Source: Aliidongia dinghuensis
Lineage (GTDB): Bacteria > Pseudomonadota > Alphaproteobacteria > ATCC43930 > CGMCC-115725
Assembly (NCBI RefSeq): GCF_014643535.1
Contig: NZ_BMJQ01000011.1
Location: 124,001 to 188,000, forward strand
Direction of reading: 5' to 3'
Length of the DNA: 64,000 bases
Shown piece after piece: positions 7,518-16,041 of this stretch; the stretch's first letter is position 1, and the number at the start of each line of letters is the position of its first letter. The notes under the pieces were generated by a model. It did no database searches. It was not told where the DNA came from and worked only from the letters and a program-made list of their open reading frames with translations. A program made the position numbers and the translations under genes.

Positions 7518-10220
7518 TTAACGATTGGCCGCAATCGGCAGGGTGGCGGTGACCAGGCTCGGATCTTCCGGATGTGCCTGGACGGTAAAGCCGACACGCC
7601 GGACCAGGTCGATCATGCCGGTATTGTCGCGGAGGATGGCGCCCCAGACCTCGTTGAGGCCACGCGTCCGGGAATAGTCGATGATGAGGTCCATGAGCGC
7701 GCGGCCGAGGCCGCGACCCTGCCAGTCGCTGCGCACCGTGACCGCGAATTCCGCGCGCTCGTTGTCCGGATCGGCGGCGATGCGCACGACGCCGTAGCCG
7801 TCGTCCCCTTGACCGGCCTCCGGCGGCGGCACGGCCACGAACGCCATCTCGCGGTCGTAGTCGATCTGGGTGAGGCGCGCCAGCAACTGGGCCGGCAGCG
7901 CCTTCATGGCGGCGAAGAAGCGGTGCTGGATGTCCTCGGGCCGCATCCGCTCGAAACTCCGCTCGAAGGCGGGTGCGTCCTCGGGCTTGACCGGGCGGAT
8001 GAGGAGCGGCGTGCCGTCCGCGAGCGCGATGCGCCGTTCGAGCTGGGACGGATAGGGCAGGATGGCGAAAGGCGCGCGCCGGCCGAGCCGGATGCGCGCG
8101 TCGAGCGCCATGATGCCATGGGCGTCCGCCAACAGCGGATTGATGTCGATCTCGACGAGCTCGGGCAGGTCCGACGCCATCTGCGACAGCTTGACCAGGC
8201 TCAAGGCGATGGCATCGACATTGGCGGCCGGCACGTTGCGGAAGCCCGCGAGCCGGCGGGCGACGCGGGTCGACTGGATGAGATCGCGCGCCAGCATCAT
8301 GTCGAGCGGGGCGAGCGCCAGCGCCTTGTCGCCGATCACTTCGACCGCCGTGCCCCCGCGACCGAACAGCAGCACCGGCCCGAAGGTCGGGTCGGACGCG
8401 AGCCCGACGATGAGCTCGATCGCATCGGGCCGCGTCACCATCTCCTGCACCGCGAAGCCGTCGATGCGGATGTCGGGCTTGGCGGCGCGGATGCGCGCCA
8501 GCATGGCCTGGGCGGCGGCGGCGGCCGCATCCGGTGTCGCGAGGTCGAGCGCCACGCCGCCCATGTCCGACTTGTGCACGATGTCGGGCGACATGATCTT
8601 GACCGCGACCGGCCGGCCGATCTCACGCGCGGCGTCCGCCACCCGATCCGCGTCCGGCACGCGCCGGACGGTTGCGACCGGAATGCCGTAGGCGGCGAGC
8701 AGCGCTTTCGAATCGGCTTCGTCCAGCCACTCGTGCCCGGTCCCATTTGGCCCGCCCGCAGCGGCGCCGGCGACGATGCCGCGTGCGGCCTGGAGGGCCG
8801 GGGAGAAATCCGCCGGGATCGCCGGCGGCACGCGCACGAGCAAGCGCTGGTTGCGCCGGAATTCCCTCAAGTGCATGAAACCGGTGACCGCACGCTCCGG
8901 CGTTTCGTAGCTGGGCAGACCGGCGGTGGCGAAACGGGCGCGCGCCTTGCGCGCCGCCCCTTCGCCCAGCCAATTGACTATGACCTTGGCCTGGGCCCGG
9001 CTGCCGTGGCGGGCGAGCGTTGCGATCACTGCCTCGGCGGCCTCGAGCGTGGTCGTAACCGCCTGCGGGCAGTTCAGCACCAGGCAGGCGTCGGTCTGCG
9101 GGTCGGCCAGCAGGATGTCGAGCGCCGCCGCATAGCGCGGACCGTCGGCGTCGCCCAAGATGTCGACCGGGTTGCCGCGCGACCAGGTGCGCGGCAGGAT
9201 CTGGTCGAGTGCCGCCAGCGTGTCGGGCGACAGCTCTGCGAGCGAGCCGCCTGCGTCGATGAGCGCATCGGTCGCGAGCACGCCGACGCCACCGCCGTTG
9301 GTCAGGATGGTCAGGCGATCGCCCGAGATCCGGCGCCCATGGCTCAGGGTCTCGAGGGCCGAGAACATCTCGTCGAGCGAGGAGACCCTGAGCATGCCGG
9401 CACGGCGGAACGCCGCGTCATAGACCGCGTCCGCGCCGGCGAGGGCGCCCGTGTGCGAGGCTGCGGCCTGAGCGCTTGCCCGGTAGCGCCCGGCCTTGAG
9501 GATGATCACCGGCTTGGTGCGCGCGGCGGAGCGTGCCGCCGACATGAACTTGCGTGCCTCGGTCACGCCCTCGACATAGGCCAGGATCGCGCGCACCTGA
9601 CAGTCGCGTGCCAGGTAGTCGAGCATGTCGCCGACGTCGACATCGGCCATGTCGCCGAGCGAGACCATATGGCTGAAGCCGATGCCGCGGCTGGTCGCCC
9701 AGTCGATGAGCGTGGTCGCGATGGCGCCCGACTGGGTCAGGCACGCGACGTCGCCGGTGAGCGGCGTGATATGCGAGAAGGTGGCGTTGAGCCCGATGCC
9801 CGGCACCGCGACGCCGAGGCAGTTCGGCCCGACCACGCGCAGGAGATAGGGCTTGGCCGCGTCGAGCATTGCCTGGCGGAGCTGGGCGCCCTCTTCGGTG
9901 CCGCGGCCGAAGTCCGCACTCAATACGATCGCGGCGCGGCAGCCGCGGGCGCCCAGTTCCTCGATCAGGGCGGGTACACCCTTGGCCGGCGTCGCGATGA
10001 CGGCGAGGTCCGGCACGACCGGCAGGTGCGCCACGTCCGGATAGCAGAGCACGCTCTCGACTGCCGTGTGGCGTGGATTGACCGGCATGATCGGGCCGTT
10101 GAAGCCGCTGCGCAGCAGGTTGCGCGCGACGACGGCGCCGATGGAATGCGGCCGGTCGCTGGCGCCGATGAGCGCCACCGAGCGCGGCTCGAACAGGCGG
10201 GCAAGATTGCGGATCGTCAT
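7518..10220 (-). CDS. NDP-forming acyl-CoA synthetase-like/GNAT fusion (Pat/PatZ-type protein acetyltransferase)
   Basis: 900 aa. Domain order: CoA-binding Rossmann domain (about 5-130), succinyl-CoA ligase-like domains (150-450), ATP-grasp (about 490-690, with AVKIMSPDIVHKSDMGG), and a C-terminal GNAT domain (about 740-895, with the acetyl-CoA loop DWQGRGLGRALM). This is the architecture of Salmonella Pat and E. coli PatZ, which acetylate and silence acyl-CoA synthetases. His256 in ASHTGALAG sits where active ADP-forming acetyl-CoA synthetases carry their phosphorylated histidine. The ATG at 10220 has GAGAGA upstream; an in-frame TTG at 10250 would add ten residues. Single gene. Confidence 0.9.
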   Translation of the reverse strand: MTIRNLARLFEPRSVALIGASDRPHSIGAVVARNLLRSGFNGPIMPVNPRHTAVESVLCYPDVAHLPVVPDLAVIATPAKGVPALIEELGARGCRAAIVLSADFGRGTEEGAQLRQAMLDAAKPYLLRVVGPNCLGVAVPGIGLNATFSHITPLTGDVACLTQSGAIATTLIDWATSRGIGFSHMVSLGDMADVDVGDMLDYLARDCQVRAILAYVEGVTEARKFMSAARSAARTKPVIILKAGRYRASAQAAASHTGALAGADAVYDAAFRRAGMLRVSSLDEMFSALETLSHGRRISGDRLTILTNGGGVGVLATDALIDAGGSLAELSPDTLAALDQILPRTWSRGNPVDILGDADGPRYAAALDILLADPQTDACLVLNCPQAVTTTLEAAEAVIATLARHGSRAQAKVIVNWLGEGAARKARARFATAGLPSYETPERAVTGFMHLREFRRNQRLLVRVPPAIPADFSPALQAARGIVAGAAAGGPNGTGHEWLDEADSKALLAAYGIPVATVRRVPDADRVADAAREIGRPVAVKIMSPDIVHKSDMGGVALDLATPDAAAAAAQAMLARIRAAKPDIRIDGFAVQEMVTRPDAIELIVGLASDPTFGPVLLFGRGGTAVEVIGDKALALAPLDMMLARDLIQSTRVARRLAGFRNVPAANVDAIALSLVKLSQMASDLPELVEIDINPLLADAHGIMALDARIRLGRRAPFAILPYPSQLERRIALADGTPLLIRPVKPEDAPAFERSFERMRPEDIQHRFFAAMKALPAQLLARLTQIDYDREMAFVAVPPPEAGQGDDGYGVVRIAADPDNERAEFAVTVRSDWQGRGLGRALMDLIIDYSRTRGLNEVWGAILRDNTGMIDLVRRVGFTVQAHPEDPSLVTATLPIAANR

Positions 10221-10359
10221 GGGCGCGGGCTCTCTCGGGCGAGGCGGCAAAGGCCAATGGACCTACGGCAGGATAGGCGGCTCGCGTCTCGACTTCCATC
10301 GCCTCGACTTCCATCGCGGCTTCCGTCTAACCTATCGAAAGAACGGAGAAGGGCGGACG

Positions 10360-10965
10360 ATGGCCGAAGGAATCGAGCGTCTGCGCCGGTGCATCGCCGG
10401 CTTCACCCGGCTGGTCGAGGCCAGGCTCACGGAGGAGCGCTTGCTGGACGAGGGCAGGCGGCTGCTGGGCGAGCTGATTGCGGTCGACGATTGGCTGCCC
10501 GACGCCTGCGCTGTGCCCGATCCCGAGCGTTACCAGCAATATCTGCTCTATTGCGACCCGCTCGAACGCTTCTCCATGGTGAGCTTCGTCTGGGGCCCGG
10601 GGCAGTCGACGCCGATTCATGACCACACGGTCTGGGGCCTGATCGGCATGCTGCGCGGCGCCGAGCTCTCCCATGGCTGGGATCTGGCGACACGCTGCCG
10701 GACAGGCACCACGCGGCTCGAGCCTGGCATGGTCGATGCCGTCTCGCCCAGCATCGGCGACGTGCACCAGGTCGAGAACGCCCTCGCGGACCGGGTCTCG
10801 ATCAGCATTCACGTCTACGGCGCCAACATCGGCGCGGTCGCGCGCCACGTCTATCGCGAGAGCGGCGAGACCGTGCCGTTCGTCTCGGGCTACGTCAACA
10901 CGGTGCTGCCCAATCTCTGGGACCGGTCGGCGGCGGTGCGGGCGACACTTCCGGCGCGAGCGTGA
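10360..10965 (+). CDS. Cysteine/3-mercaptopropionate dioxygenase-family cupin
   Basis: 201-aa non-heme iron thiol dioxygenase. The three-histidine iron site is visible: H87 and H89 in TPIHDHTVWG and H136 in GDVHQVEN. The sequence following the HDH motif, GLIGMLRGAE, resembles bacterial 3-mercaptopropionate dioxygenases, and the cross-linked cysteine of animal cysteine dioxygenase is absent. Expected reaction: O2-dependent oxidation of a thiol to a sulfinate; whether cysteine or 3-mercaptopropionate is the substrate is not decided by sequence. The start follows a purine-rich GGAGAAGGG. A cysteine desulfurase gene begins 19 bp downstream, so the two form a sulfur-metabolism pair. Confidence 0.87.
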   Translation: MAEGIERLRRCIAGFTRLVEARLTEERLLDEGRRLLGELIAVDDWLPDACAVPDPERYQQYLLYCDPLERFSMVSFVWGPGQSTPIHDHTVWGLIGMLRGAELSHGWDLATRCRTGTTRLEPGMVDAVSPSIGDVHQVENALADRVSISIHVYGANIGAVARHVYRESGETVPFVSGYVNTVLPNLWDRSAAVRATLPARA

Positions 10966-10984
10966 GCGCCTGCCGAGGCGCGGC

Positions 10985-12142
10985 ATGACGGCACCCATCT
11001 ATCTCGACCATCACGCGACCACGCCGCTCGATCCGCGCGTGCTCGACGCCATGCTGCCCTGGTTCAAGGAAGGGTTCGGCAACCCGCATTCGGTCGACCA
11101 TGCCTACGGCTGGGCGGCCGAGGAGGCGGTCGAGGCGGCGCGGCGCCAGGTCGCGGCCCTCATCGGTGCCGAGCCGCGCGAGATCGTCTTCACCTCGGGT
11201 GCCACCGAGGCGAACAACCTGGCGCTGAGGGGTGTGGCGCCGGGCCTTGCCAAGGCCGGGCGCTTCGGCATCCTCGCGTCGCCGCTCGAGCATCCCTGCG
11301 TCAATGCCTGCCTCGAGGCGCTTGCGGCCGACGGCTTCGCGGTTCGGTTCCTTCCGGTCGGGCCGGCGGGCGTGGTCGATCCGGCCGAGGTCGCGGCGAG
11401 GCTCGGGCCGGATGTGGGGCTCGTCACCGTGATGGCGGCCAACCATGAGATCGGCACGCTGCAGCCGATCGACGAGATCGGCCGGCTGGCGCGCGCGGCG
11501 GGTGCGCTCTTCCATGTCGACGCCGCCCAGGCGGCCGGCAAGATCCCGCTTTCCATGCGCGAGATCGACCTCATGACGCTTTCGGCGCACAAGCTCTACG
11601 GCCCGAAGGGCGTCGGCGCGCTCGCGGTGCGCCGGGCGGTCCGGCCGCGGGTCCGGCCGCTGATCCTGGGCGGCGGCCAGGAGCAGGGGCTGCGGTCCGG
11701 CACCGTGCCGGCGCCGCTCGTCGTCGGGCTCGGCGCCGCGGCGGCGCTTGCCGCGGCCGAGATGGGCGCCGAGGCGGTCCGCCTGGTGGCACACCGCGAT
11801 CGCCTGCTCGCGCAGTTGCGGACGGCCGGCCTGCCCATCCGACTGCACGGCGATCCGGCGCGCCGATTGCCCGGCAACATCAATTTCCGGGTCGAGGGGC
11901 TCGATGCCGACGCGATCATCGCGCGGGTGCGCGACCGGGTCGCGATCTCGACCGGCGCTGCCTGCGCGTCGGCCGAGCGCACGCCGTCGACCGTGCTCCG
12001 TGCGATTGGCCTCGACGAGACGGCAGCGCTGGGCGCACTCCGCATCGGGCTTGGTCGCTCGACCGGCGAGCCGGATGTCGATGCGGCGGCGGCGGCACTC
12101 ATCGAGGCCTGCCGGGAGCTCTGTCGCGAAATGGGCGCTTGA
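10985..12142 (+). CDS. Cysteine desulfurase (NifS/IscS-like)
   Basis: 385-aa PLP enzyme that removes sulfur from cysteine, leaving alanine and a persulfide. K203 in LSAHKLYGPKG is the PLP lysine, HVDAAQ near 177 the cofactor aspartate region, and C327 in STGAACASA the persulfide cysteine on the mobile loop, matching IscS spacing. There is no isc or suf operon here; the partner is the upstream thiol dioxygenase, which suggests sulfur-compound catabolism rather than general Fe-S assembly (inference). A LysR gene follows 14 bp downstream. Confidence 0.92.
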   Translation: MTAPIYLDHHATTPLDPRVLDAMLPWFKEGFGNPHSVDHAYGWAAEEAVEAARRQVAALIGAEPREIVFTSGATEANNLALRGVAPGLAKAGRFGILASPLEHPCVNACLEALAADGFAVRFLPVGPAGVVDPAEVAARLGPDVGLVTVMAANHEIGTLQPIDEIGRLARAAGALFHVDAAQAAGKIPLSMREIDLMTLSAHKLYGPKGVGALAVRRAVRPRVRPLILGGGQEQGLRSGTVPAPLVVGLGAAAALAAAEMGAEAVRLVAHRDRLLAQLRTAGLPIRLHGDPARRLPGNINFRVEGLDADAIIARVRDRVAISTGAACASAERTPSTVLRAIGLDETAALGALRIGLGRSTGEPDVDAAAAALIEACRELCREMGA

Positions 12143-12156
12143 GGTAGGTTCCGCCC

Positions 12157-13077
12157 ATGGTCATCAAGCAACTGGTCTATCTGCTGGCGCTTGCCCGCGA
12201 ACGGCATTTCGGCCTCGCGGCCGAGCGCAGCCACATCAGCCAGCCGACGCTGTCCGCCGCCATCCGCCAGCTCGAGGATGAGCTGCAGGTGCCGATCGTC
12301 GAACGTGGCAACCGCTTCATCGGCTTCACGCCCGAGGGCGAGCGGGTGCTGGAATATGCCCGGCGCATCGTCGCCGACTGCGACGCGCTCCGGCAGGACC
12401 TGTCGGAGATGCGCCAGGGCCTGACGGGGCACTTGAGGATCGGCGTCGTGCCGTCCGCACTGCCGATCGTCTCGCGCATCACCGGGCCGTTCGCGGTCAG
12501 CCACCCGCGCGTGTCGGTCACGATCATGTCGCTGACCTCGATCGAGATTCAGAAGCAGATCGACGAATTCGTGCTCGACGTGGGTCTGACATATCTCGAC
12601 AACGAGCCGGTCTCGCGGATGCGCACGCTGCCGCTCTATCGCGAGCATTACATCCTGCTGACGCCGGCGGGAGGGCCGTTCGCCGGGCGCCAAAGTGCCA
12701 CCTGGGCCGAGGCGGCGTCGGTGCCGCTCTGCCTCCTGAGCCCGGACATGCAGAACCGCCGGATCGTCGACAAGATCTTCCAGTCGGTCGGCCAGACGCC
12801 GCAGCCGACGCTCGAGACCAACTCGATCGTGACCCTGTGCCTGCACGTGAGCGCCGGCCAGCTGTCGAGCGTCATGCCCCATACATTGCTCGACATGCCG
12901 GGCCTGCCCGACGGTACGATCGCGGTCGAGCTTACCCGGCCCGAAGTCTCCTACACCCTGGGCTTCGTCATGCCCGACCGCGAGCCGGCCCAGCCGCTCG
13001 CCCGCGCACTGTTCGCGCTGGCCCCGACGCTCGGCCTTGCCGAGGCCATGCAATGGCCGCTCCGCCAATACGGATAG
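12157..13077 (+). CDS. LysR-family transcriptional regulator
   Basis: 306 aa. N-terminal winged helix-turn-helix at residues 2-60 (HFGLAAERSHISQPTLSAAIRQLEDEL), then a periplasmic-binding-protein-like effector domain from about 90 (GHLRIGVVPSALPIVSRI). It lies between the sulfur gene pair and the formate dehydrogenase operon, on the same strand as both. LysR genes are often found next to fds operons, so control of fdsGBA is the first guess; an inverted repeat about 60-90 bp upstream of fdsG is a candidate site. Effector unknown. Confidence 0.92.
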   Translation: MVIKQLVYLLALARERHFGLAAERSHISQPTLSAAIRQLEDELQVPIVERGNRFIGFTPEGERVLEYARRIVADCDALRQDLSEMRQGLTGHLRIGVVPSALPIVSRITGPFAVSHPRVSVTIMSLTSIEIQKQIDEFVLDVGLTYLDNEPVSRMRTLPLYREHYILLTPAGGPFAGRQSATWAEAASVPLCLLSPDMQNRRIVDKIFQSVGQTPQPTLETNSIVTLCLHVSAGQLSSVMPHTLLDMPGLPDGTIAVELTRPEVSYTLGFVMPDREPAQPLARALFALAPTLGLAEAMQWPLRQYG

Positions 13078-13084
13078 AGGAAAG

Positions 13085-13708
13085 ATGGAAGCGACCGAAG
13101 TTTCCGACCATATCGCCGAAGCGGGCAGCCATCACGGCCATGCCGACCACGCGGTGAACGATACGACCTTCCGCAAGCGGGTCGGCCTGTTCATCAGCGT
13201 GCTGGCCGTGCTGCTCGCCATCACCGGGACCGGCAGCACCAACGCGATGAAGGCGACGATCAACGCCAATATCGAGCGGTCCGACGCCTGGAACTTCTAC
13301 CAGGCACGCAACATCCGCGAGACCGCGACCAAGCTTGCAGAGGACCAGCTCGAACTGACGCTCGCCGGCCGGCCCGACCTGCCCGATGCGGCACGCACGG
13401 CGATCGGTGCCCGGATCGACGCCTATCGCCAGGCGATCCAGCACTACGAGAGTGATCCCACGAGCGGCGGCAAGACCGAGCTCAAGGCCGAAGCCGAGGC
13501 GGCCGAGGCGCGCCGTGACCTGGCGCAGGCGCGCGGCGAGAGCTTCGAGATCGCGGAAGCCCTGCTGCAGATCGCGATCGTGCTGGCGTCCACCTGCATC
13601 CTGACCGCGTCCCGCCAGCTGCTGCTCGTCTCCGTCCTGTTCGCGGCCGGCGGCCTGTTCCTGTCGGCGAACGGCTTCCTGCAGTTCTTCGATTGGCCTT
13701 TAGGATGA
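13085..13708 (+). CDS. DUF4337 membrane protein
   Basis: 207 aa with a histidine-rich N terminus (EAGSHHGHADHAV), one transmembrane helix at about 30-50, an extended charged helical region that may be coiled coil (about 60-155), and two C-terminal helices (about 158-175 and 178-198). This fits DUF4337. The ATG lies 7 bp after the LysR stop with AGAGGAAAG as ribosome-binding site, so it is probably cotranscribed with the regulator. Function unknown; the placement just before a formate dehydrogenase operon may be incidental. Confidence 0.82.
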   Translation: MEATEVSDHIAEAGSHHGHADHAVNDTTFRKRVGLFISVLAVLLAITGTGSTNAMKATINANIERSDAWNFYQARNIRETATKLAEDQLELTLAGRPDLPDAARTAIGARIDAYRQAIQHYESDPTSGGKTELKAEAEAAEARRDLAQARGESFEIAEALLQIAIVLASTCILTASRQLLLVSVLFAAGGLFLSANGFLQFFDWPLG

Positions 13709-13891
13709 GACGATGGTCGGACGACCGGGTCGTCATTGGAACGTAGTTGCTTCTTCACGTTTCAGTCGGACGTGTGCGCAGCTAGGCTTGACGCTACCAT
13801 GGTAGTGATTCGGACGGTTCTCCCGCAGGTGCACAGGCGGCTTTTCGCTATCGCAAAATAGGAAAAAACGAATGGAACATCCTGCTGCGCT

Positions 13892-13924
13892 TAGCAAATA
13901 GTGAGCGGTGGTAACGATTTGCTA
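13892..13924. promoter_or_regulatory. Inverted repeat upstream of fdsG
   Basis: Perfect 8-bp arms TAGCAAAT (13892-13899) and ATTTGCTA (13917-13924), extendable to CGC(T)TAGCAAAT with one unpaired base. It lies in the AT-rich gap before fdsG, 56 bp from its start. Dyads of this size and spacing suit a LysR dimer or tetramer; the LysR gene two genes upstream is the obvious candidate. A separate perfect 12-bp palindrome, CTACCATGGTAG, lies at 13794-13805. Confidence 0.45.
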
Positions 13925-13979
13925 GCGGGCCCAAGGCAATTATTCGTGAGATTACCGAGGGCTGCGTGGGAGGACAGGC

Positions 13980-14471
13980 ATGGCGCATTCCGCGCCCTTC
14001 GACCCGGCGACCGCCCGGGAAGTGATTGATGGTCTGAAGCATCTTCCGGGTGCCACCCTGCCGATCCTTCACGCCCTCCAGGATCGCTTCGGCTATGTCG
14101 ATCCGGCGGCGGTGCCGCTCATCGCCGATGCGCTCAATCTCTCCCGCGCCGAGATCCACGGCGTTATTGGCTTCTATCACGAATTCCGCGGCAAGCCGGC
14201 CGGGGCTCATGTCATCCAGCTCTGCCGCGCCGAGGCTTGCCAGTCGATGGGCTGCCGCGATCTTCAGCGCCATGCCGAGGAGCGCCTGGGCGTCGCGATG
14301 GGCGGCACGCGCGCCGATGGTGCAGCCACGCTGGACGCGGTCTATTGCCTCGGCAATTGCGCGCTCTCGCCCGCGGTGATGATCGACGGCACGCTCCACG
14401 GCCGCGTCGATGCCGCGCGTTTCGACGCGCTTGTTGCCGAGCTGCCCGCATTCCGCGGAGGCCGGCGATGA
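13980..14471 (+). CDS. fdsG: NAD-dependent formate dehydrogenase gamma subunit (NuoE-like)
   Basis: 163-aa NuoE/HoxE-type subunit of the soluble molybdenum formate dehydrogenase. Thioredoxin-like [2Fe-2S] domain with ligands in CRAEACQSMGC (about 80-90) and CLGNC (about 122-126). It passes electrons between FdsA and the FMN site of FdsB. GGGAGGA lies 6 nt before the ATG. The stop overlaps the fdsB start (ATGA), indicating translational coupling. First gene of fdsGBA-fdhD-fdsD. Confidence 0.94.
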   Translation: MAHSAPFDPATAREVIDGLKHLPGATLPILHALQDRFGYVDPAAVPLIADALNLSRAEIHGVIGFYHEFRGKPAGAHVIQLCRAEACQSMGCRDLQRHAEERLGVAMGGTRADGAATLDAVYCLGNCALSPAVMIDGTLHGRVDAARFDALVAELPAFRGGRR

Positions 14472-16033
14472 GCGTGCGCGTGTTCGTGCCGATCGATGCG
14501 GCCGCGCTTTCGGTCGGCGCTCAGCAGGTGGCGGATGCCGTCGCGGCGGAGGCGGCGCGGCGCGGCCTTGCCATAACGCTCGTCCGCAACGGCTCGCGAG
14601 GTCTTTTCTGGCTGGAGCCGCTCGTCGAGGTCGAAACACCGGCTGGCCGCGTTGCCTACGGCCCGGTCGCGGCCGCGGACGTGCCGGGCCTGTTCGACGC
14701 GGACTTCCTCGCGGGTGGCGCCCATGCGCTGACGCTCGGGCCGACCGAGGAGATCGAGTACCTCAAGCGCCAGGAGCGCCTGACCTTCGTCCGCTGCGGC
14801 ATCGTCGATCCGCTGTCGGTCGACGACTACCGTGCCCATGGCGGCTGGAAGGGGCTCGAGACGGCGCTCAAGCTTTCAGGCGCCGAGATCGTCGAGCAGG
14901 TGACCCAGTCCGGCCTGCGCGGCCGCGGCGGCGCCGGCTTCCCGACCGGCATCAAGTGGCGCACCGTGCTGAACGCGCCGGCCGCCCAGAAATATGTCGT
15001 GTGCAATGCCGACGAGGGCGACAGCGGCACCTTCGCCGACCGCATGCTGATGGAGGGCGACCCGTTCTCGCTGATCGAGGGCATGGCGATCGCCGGCGTC
15101 GCGGTCGGCGCCACCGAGGGCTACGTCTATATCCGCTCCGAATATCCGCACGCGTTCCGGACCTTCTCGCGCGCGATCGAGCTCGCCGAGGCCGCAGGGT
15201 TCCTCGGCGCCTCGGTCATGGGCTCGGGCAAGGCGTTCCGCCTCGAGGCACGCCTCGGCGCCGGTGCCTATATCTGCGGCGAGGAGACCTCGCTCTTGGA
15301 AAGCCTCGAAGGCAAGCGCGGGCTCGTGCGCTTCAAGCCGCCGCTGCCGGCGATCCAAGGGCTGTTCGGCAAGCCGACCATCGTCAACAACCTGGTGTCG
15401 CTCGCGACCGTGCCGGTCATCTTCGAGAAGGGCTGGGAATTCTATCGCGACTTCGGCATGGGCCGCTCGCGCGGCACGCTGCCGATCCAGCTCGCCGGCA
15501 ACGTCAAGCGCGGCGGGCTCGTCGAGCGCGCGTTCGGCATCACGCTCCGGGAGCTGATCGAGGACTATGGCGGGGGCACGGCGTCGGGCCGGCCGTTCCG
15601 CGCGGTCCAGGTCGGTGGGCCTCTGGGCGCCTACTTCCCCGAGAGCCTGCTCGACACGCCGCTCGACTATGAGGCCTTCACGGCGGTCAAAGGCATGGTC
15701 GGCCATGGCGGCGTCGTGGTGTTCGACGACCGGGTCGATTTGGCGGAGCAAGCGCGCTTCGCCATGGAGTTCTGCGCCATCGAAAGCTGCGGCAAATGCA
15801 CGCCCTGCCGCATCGGCTCGACCCGCGGCGTCGAGGTGATCGAGCGGATCATCGCTGGCCAGGACCGGGCGAAGAACCTCGAGCTGCTCGACGACCTCTG
15901 CACGCTGATGCTCGACGGCTCGCTCTGTGCCTTGGGCGGCTTGACGCCTTATCCGGTGCTGAGCGCGCTCCAGCATTTCCCTGACGATTTCGACCGTCCG
16001 GTTGCTGCGCCTCCGGCGCGCGCGGCGGAATAG
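14468..16033 (+). CDS. fdsB: NAD-dependent formate dehydrogenase beta subunit (NuoF-like)
   Basis: 521 aa. The diaphorase subunit, which reduces NAD+ with electrons from formate through FMN. An N-terminal thioredoxin-like extension (about 1-110) precedes the NuoF core: GLRGRGGAGFPTGIKW near 155 (FMN/NAD site), CNADEGDSGTFADR near 180, GAGAYICGEETSLLESLEG near 263, and the [4Fe-4S] motif ESCGKCTPCRIG near 440. The start codon overlaps the fdsG stop by 4 nt. Length agrees with FdsB of Cupriavidus and Rhodobacter. Confidence 0.95.
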   Translation: MSVRVFVPIDAAALSVGAQQVADAVAAEAARRGLAITLVRNGSRGLFWLEPLVEVETPAGRVAYGPVAAADVPGLFDADFLAGGAHALTLGPTEEIEYLKRQERLTFVRCGIVDPLSVDDYRAHGGWKGLETALKLSGAEIVEQVTQSGLRGRGGAGFPTGIKWRTVLNAPAAQKYVVCNADEGDSGTFADRMLMEGDPFSLIEGMAIAGVAVGATEGYVYIRSEYPHAFRTFSRAIELAEAAGFLGASVMGSGKAFRLEARLGAGAYICGEETSLLESLEGKRGLVRFKPPLPAIQGLFGKPTIVNNLVSLATVPVIFEKGWEFYRDFGMGRSRGTLPIQLAGNVKRGGLVERAFGITLRELIEDYGGGTASGRPFRAVQVGGPLGAYFPESLLDTPLDYEAFTAVKGMVGHGGVVVFDDRVDLAEQARFAMEFCAIESCGKCTPCRIGSTRGVEVIERIIAGQDRAKNLELLDDLCTLMLDGSLCALGGLTPYPVLSALQHFPDDFDRPVAAPPARAAE

Positions 16034-16041
16034 GAGGACCC

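Noticed and set aside
7572-10622. 1016-codon plus-strand frame opposite the Pat-like gene
   Set aside because: Low-complexity His/Arg/Asp-rich translation, typical antisense artefact in high-GC DNA.
13888-13926. Sigma-54 promoter before fdsG (GG...GC pattern around TGGTAACGATTTGCTA)
   Set aside because: The GG and GC dinucleotides are nine bases apart instead of the required ten, and the segment is better explained as one arm of the inverted repeat.
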